From Nitrospirota bacterium (GTDB taxonomy: Bacteria; Nitrospirota; UBA9217): a stretch of DNA of 5,525 bases. Numbering within the stretch: position 1 is the first letter of the stretch; each line of letters begins with the position of its first letter. Positions 4,740 to 5,525 of this stretch are shown here, piece after piece. Both the position numbers and the translations under genes were made by a program. Below the pieces are notes generated by a model that saw only the letters and a list, made by a program, of their open reading frames with translations, made no database searches and had not been told where the DNA came from. The stretch spans positions 1 through 5,525 of the forward strand of contig JAFNGD010000286.1 in the NCBI GenBank assembly GCA_017885365.1, in the 5' to 3' direction.

Positions 4740-5525
4740 ATGCGTTACCAGATCATCTCACATGCGTTGTTGAGTGCAGCTGTCATCCTCCCCTTCCTGC
4801 AATCCCCTGCCTTCGCGGAAACAACGGCCCAGGCAGCCGAGCAAAGCATTCCCCGTGAACTGAAACCGCCCCAGCAGGACATCGCCCAGATCGACGAGAA
4901 CCTCGACGGCTATTTCGAGGAAAAACCCTACCAGATCCCGATGGTACTGAACGATAGCGTTGAGAACCATATGGAATACTTCAAGACCCGGGGCCGCGAT
5001 GTGTTCCAGAAATGGCTCGACCGGTCGGCCCGCTATATCCCCGTCATGAAGGATATCTTCCACGAGAAGAACCTTCCCGAGGACCTCGTCTACGTTGCCA
5101 TGATCGAGAGCGGCTTCAATCCCTACGCGATCTCTTGGGCGCGCGCGGTCGGCCCCTGGCAGTTCATGCCCCAAACGGGCAAGCTCTATGGCCTCAAGAT
5201 CGACTGGTGGGTCGATGAACGGAAGGATCCCATCAAGTCGACCCAGGCGGCTGCCGAGCACCTGAAGGATCTGCACAACCTCTTCGGCTCATGGCCGCTC
5301 GCCATGGCATCGTACAACGCCGGTGCCGGAAAGGTCCAGCGTGCGGTCCTCCGGACACGCTCCGAGGATTTCTGGGACCTGAAGGCTTCGCGGTACATCA
5401 GGCGCGAGACGAAGCACTACGTCCCCAAATATATGGCGGCGACCATCATCGCCAAGCATCCCGAGGCCTACGGGTTCATCGTCCAGCCCTACGACCTGTT
5501 CGTCTATGATGAAGTGGTCATCAAC
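4740..5525 (+). CDS. Exported MltD-like lytic transglycosylase (SLT domain), C-terminus beyond window
   Basis: Predicted periplasmic or membrane-associated enzyme that cleaves the MurNAc-GlcNAc bond of peptidoglycan with formation of 1,6-anhydroMurNAc. The 262 visible residues start with a Sec signal peptide: hydrophobic core about 9-22 and a signal-peptidase I site after AFA (24-26). There is no lipobox cysteine, unlike lipoprotein MltD of E. coli. A linker at 27-95 is followed by the SLT catalytic domain at about 97-235, with catalytic Glu123 in AMIESGFNP, GPWQFMPQTGKLYGL (138-152), ASYNAGAGKV (190-199) and ETKHYVPK (223-230), which match MltD closely. The family usually continues into one or more LysM peptidoglycan-binding repeats; whether this one does cannot be seen. 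The start is supported by a strong SD and by the signal peptide beginning at once. It diverges from queE across a 235-bp gap and is transcribed away from all other genes here. Confidence 0.93.
   Translation, partial: MRYQIISHALLSAAVILPFLQSPAFAETTAQAAEQSIPRELKPPQQDIAQIDENLDGYFEEKPYQIPMVLNDSVENHMEYFKTRGRDVFQKWLDRSARYIPVMKDIFHEKNLPEDLVYVAMIESGFNPYAISWARAVGPWQFMPQTGKLYGLKIDWWVDERKDPIKSTQAAAEHLKDLHNLFGSWPLAMASYNAGAGKVQRAVLRTRSEDFWDLKASRYIRRETKHYVPKYMAATIIAKHPEAYGFIVQPYDLFVYDEVVIN

Noticed and set aside
4758..5276. A 172-codon minus-strand frame opposite the transglycosylase
   Set aside because: The plus-strand frame encodes a signal peptide and complete SLT motifs; the antisense product looks like a codon-bias shadow.

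Overview
The window is a compact, GC-rich bacterial chromosomal segment. Four genes and the start of a fifth lie on the minus strand, and one truncated gene diverges on the plus strand. From right to left along the minus strand these are queE (queuosine precursor synthesis), a short RqcH/NFACT protein (ribosome quality control), a stand-alone cyclic-nucleotide-binding domain protein, a Ppx/GppA phosphatase, and the N-terminal part of an NtrC-type sigma-54-activating response regulator that runs off the left edge. On the plus strand, starting at 4740 and running off the right edge, is an exported MltD-like lytic transglycosylase. The two edge genes have no stop codon inside the window.

The gene set is chromosomal housekeeping and stress biology. 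NtrC-type regulators, the CACAGAG/CTCTGTG intergenic repeats, codon third positions rich in G/C, and an MltD-like protein with a classical Sec signal peptide suggest a Gram-negative lineage such as Desulfobacterota (former Deltaproteobacteria) or Nitrospirota. This placement is an inference from gene style; no rRNA or lineage-specific marker is present. Nothing points to phage, plasmid, insertion sequence, CRISPR or defence islands.

Region by region: 1-536 holds the response regulator (receiver domain, linker, start of the AAA+ domain). The 219 bp at 537-755 hold its SD and a possible -10 box, plus a 165-bp inverted-repeat element built from CACAGAG heptamers. The phosphatase (756-1718) and the cNMP-binding protein (1715-2167) overlap by ATGA and are driven by a perfect-consensus sigma-70 promoter (TTGACA, 17 bp, TATAAT) just after the rqcH stop codon. 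RqcH (2244-3677) uses a TTG start with a good SD, and appears to lack the helix-hairpin-helix insert of longer homologues. queE (3752-4504) lies upstream of it with a 74-bp gap carrying a short tandem repeat. The divergent intergenic region 4505-4739 has a promoter for each side and, between them, a perfect 11-bp GC-only inverted repeat.

Functionally, the most coherent unit is the cNMP-domain/phosphatase pair, which are translationally coupled and could link a nucleotide signal to (p)ppGpp or polyphosphate turnover. The other genes share a strand but not an evident pathway. I see no clearly new multi-gene system; the noteworthy points are regulatory architecture and unusual domain forms.
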